The position numbers and the translations under genes were made by a program. The notes under the pieces were generated by a model that saw only the letters and a list, made by a program, of their open reading frames with translations, was not told the origin of the DNA and made no database searches. Source: Burkholderia humptydooensis (GTDB lineage Bacteria > Pseudomonadota > Gammaproteobacteria > Burkholderiales > Burkholderiaceae). Taken from it: a stretch of 64,000 nucleotides of DNA. The stretch lies in assembly GCF_001513745.1 (NCBI RefSeq), contig NZ_CP013382.1, positions 2,604,001 to 2,668,000 of the forward strand. Reading direction: 5' to 3'. Below are positions 63,231-64,000 of the stretch, piece after piece. Position 1 is the first letter of the stretch. The number at the start of each line of letters is the position of its first letter.

Positions 63231-63902
63231 ATGTTCCCGCTCGGCACTCGGCGGGCCATGTTCGACGGAAGAAAATATTTCGGATCATCAAATATGCAGA
63301 GCCATCAATCCACCTCGGTGGGATCTCGCGATATCGCTCCCCATGCACAGGATCTCCCGCAGGCGCAGGCCGTCCTGCAAGCGGGAGACGCCGTTCCCGA
63401 CTTCTCCCTGCCTGCCTCCCGGGCAGGCCGCCCGCTGAACTACGCGCTGAAGGACGCGCTGCGCAAAGGCGCCGTAGTGGTCTATTTCTACCCATCCGCC
63501 TTCACGAGCGGATGTAACACCCAGGCGCACGCGTTCGCCCGCGACATCGACCAGTTCGCCGCCGCGGGCGCCTCGATCGTCGGCGTGTCGCTCGACAGCA
63601 TCGAACGACTGCATGCGTTCTCGGCCGATCCCCAGTACTGCGGCGGCAAGTTTCCTGTCGCGTCAGATGCACAAGGCCGGGTGGCCCGCGCTTTCGGCCT
63701 GGCCGTCGAGCCCGCCCCTCCCGGCAAAACCGACACGCGCGGCGATCCCAACGACCATGACCGAGTGCCGCGCACGACGTTCGTCATCGCCCCGCACGGC
63801 AAGGTGGCCGCCACGATCGCGGGCGCGAGTGCGGTCGAGCATGCGGAACAGGCGCTCGCGTGGGTTCGACGCTTGTCGGCGGACAACACGAATGCGCGCT
63901 GA
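63231..63902 (+). CDS. Peroxiredoxin, BCP/AhpC-TSA type
   Basis: 223 residues from ATG 63231 (GGGGA upstream); an ATG at 63294 would give 202 residues and is possible. Thioredoxin-fold peroxiredoxin: VLQAGDAVPDFSLPASRAG near 48, VVVYFYPSAFTSGCNTQAHAF near 83-103, where T-x-x-C gives the peroxidatic Cys (~97), VGVSLDSIERLHAF near 120, PRTTFVIAPHGKVAATI near 180. A second Cys (YCGGKFP ~136) could be resolving. It reduces H2O2 or organic peroxides. Divergent from the ThiS-containing cluster with shared repeats, so possibly protection for that pathway. Confidence 0.88.
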   Translation: MFPLGTRRAMFDGRKYFGSSNMQSHQSTSVGSRDIAPHAQDLPQAQAVLQAGDAVPDFSLPASRAGRPLNYALKDALRKGAVVVYFYPSAFTSGCNTQAHAFARDIDQFAAAGASIVGVSLDSIERLHAFSADPQYCGGKFPVASDAQGRVARAFGLAVEPAPPGKTDTRGDPNDHDRVPRTTFVIAPHGKVAATIAGASAVEHAEQALAWVRRLSADNTNAR

Positions 63903-64000
63903 AGAAGCCGCCGGGCGACGCTCCCCGCCGTCGATCCGAACAGTGCGGGGCGACGGCCCCGTTCCATCACACAGTCGTCGTGCGACAACAATCAACTGAG

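Overview
The window is GC-rich, densely coded betaproteobacterial DNA, most like a member of the Burkholderia pseudomallei/thailandensis/oklahomensis group, probably a secondary replicon. This rests on protein resemblance recalled from memory, not on a search: an OXA-42/57-type class D beta-lactamase, a sphingosine-1-phosphate-lyase-like enzyme, an IrlR/CzcR-type two-component pair and many accessory clusters.

Layout. (1) 1-8340: a one-directional, tightly coupled cluster of unknown role. It holds a nucleoside-phosphorylase-like fusion protein (cut by the window start), two tandem paralogues of unknown fold, a calcineurin-like phosphoesterase, a probable beta-propeller and a VioB-type ferritin-like protein, and ends in a hairpin terminator. 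(2) 8362-9114: class II aldolase. (3) 9263-17590: an 8.3-kb unit with IS5-family ends and a TTA direct repeat at both outer edges. It carries a frameshifted IS5-family transposase followed by a complete amino-acid/guanidino-compound operon: ABC uptake system, M20 amidohydrolase, DUF1989 protein, XRE-cupin regulator and agmatinase-family ureohydrolase. (4) 17683-22232: UDG-family protein, S15 lipoprotein peptidase, secreted subtilase. (5) 23599-28396: two-component system, DUF4148 protein, class D plus class C beta-lactamase pair. (6) 28684-33175: large propeller/phosphoesterase lipoprotein, and an FTR1 plus cupredoxin iron-uptake pair with a possible Fur box. (7) 33636-37062: small Cys-rich gene pair, DUF411 protein, DbpA helicase, followed by a scar of two fused dead genes. 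(8) 37672-50174: an exopolysaccharide locus (GT2 synthase, beta-helix protein, membrane protein, YaiO-type porin, deacetylase, alpha/alpha-barrel enzyme, glmS), with a divergent UDP-GlcNAc 2-epimerase beyond a 1.2-kb gap. (9) 50638-52641: tRNA-Val(GAC), LysR regulator, divergent TerC. (10) 52796-57298: a nested-palindrome, MITE-like element that supplies part of the stop codon of the S1P-lyase-like gene, then a secreted lectin and a FGGY kinase. (11) 57625-62526: a seven-gene cluster with a ThiS/MoaD-like sulfur carrier, acyl-CoA dehydrogenase, PF10118-type protein, TrmO-like protein, tautomerase and methyltransferase. It looks like an uncharacterised biosynthetic pathway and is separated from a divergent peroxiredoxin gene by a region with paired 34-bp inverted repeats.

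The items I judge most worth following are the 8.3-kb IS-bounded unit, the ThiS-containing cluster with its paired repeats, and the phosphorylase/ferritin-like cluster at the left edge. No rRNA, CRISPR array or prophage was seen.
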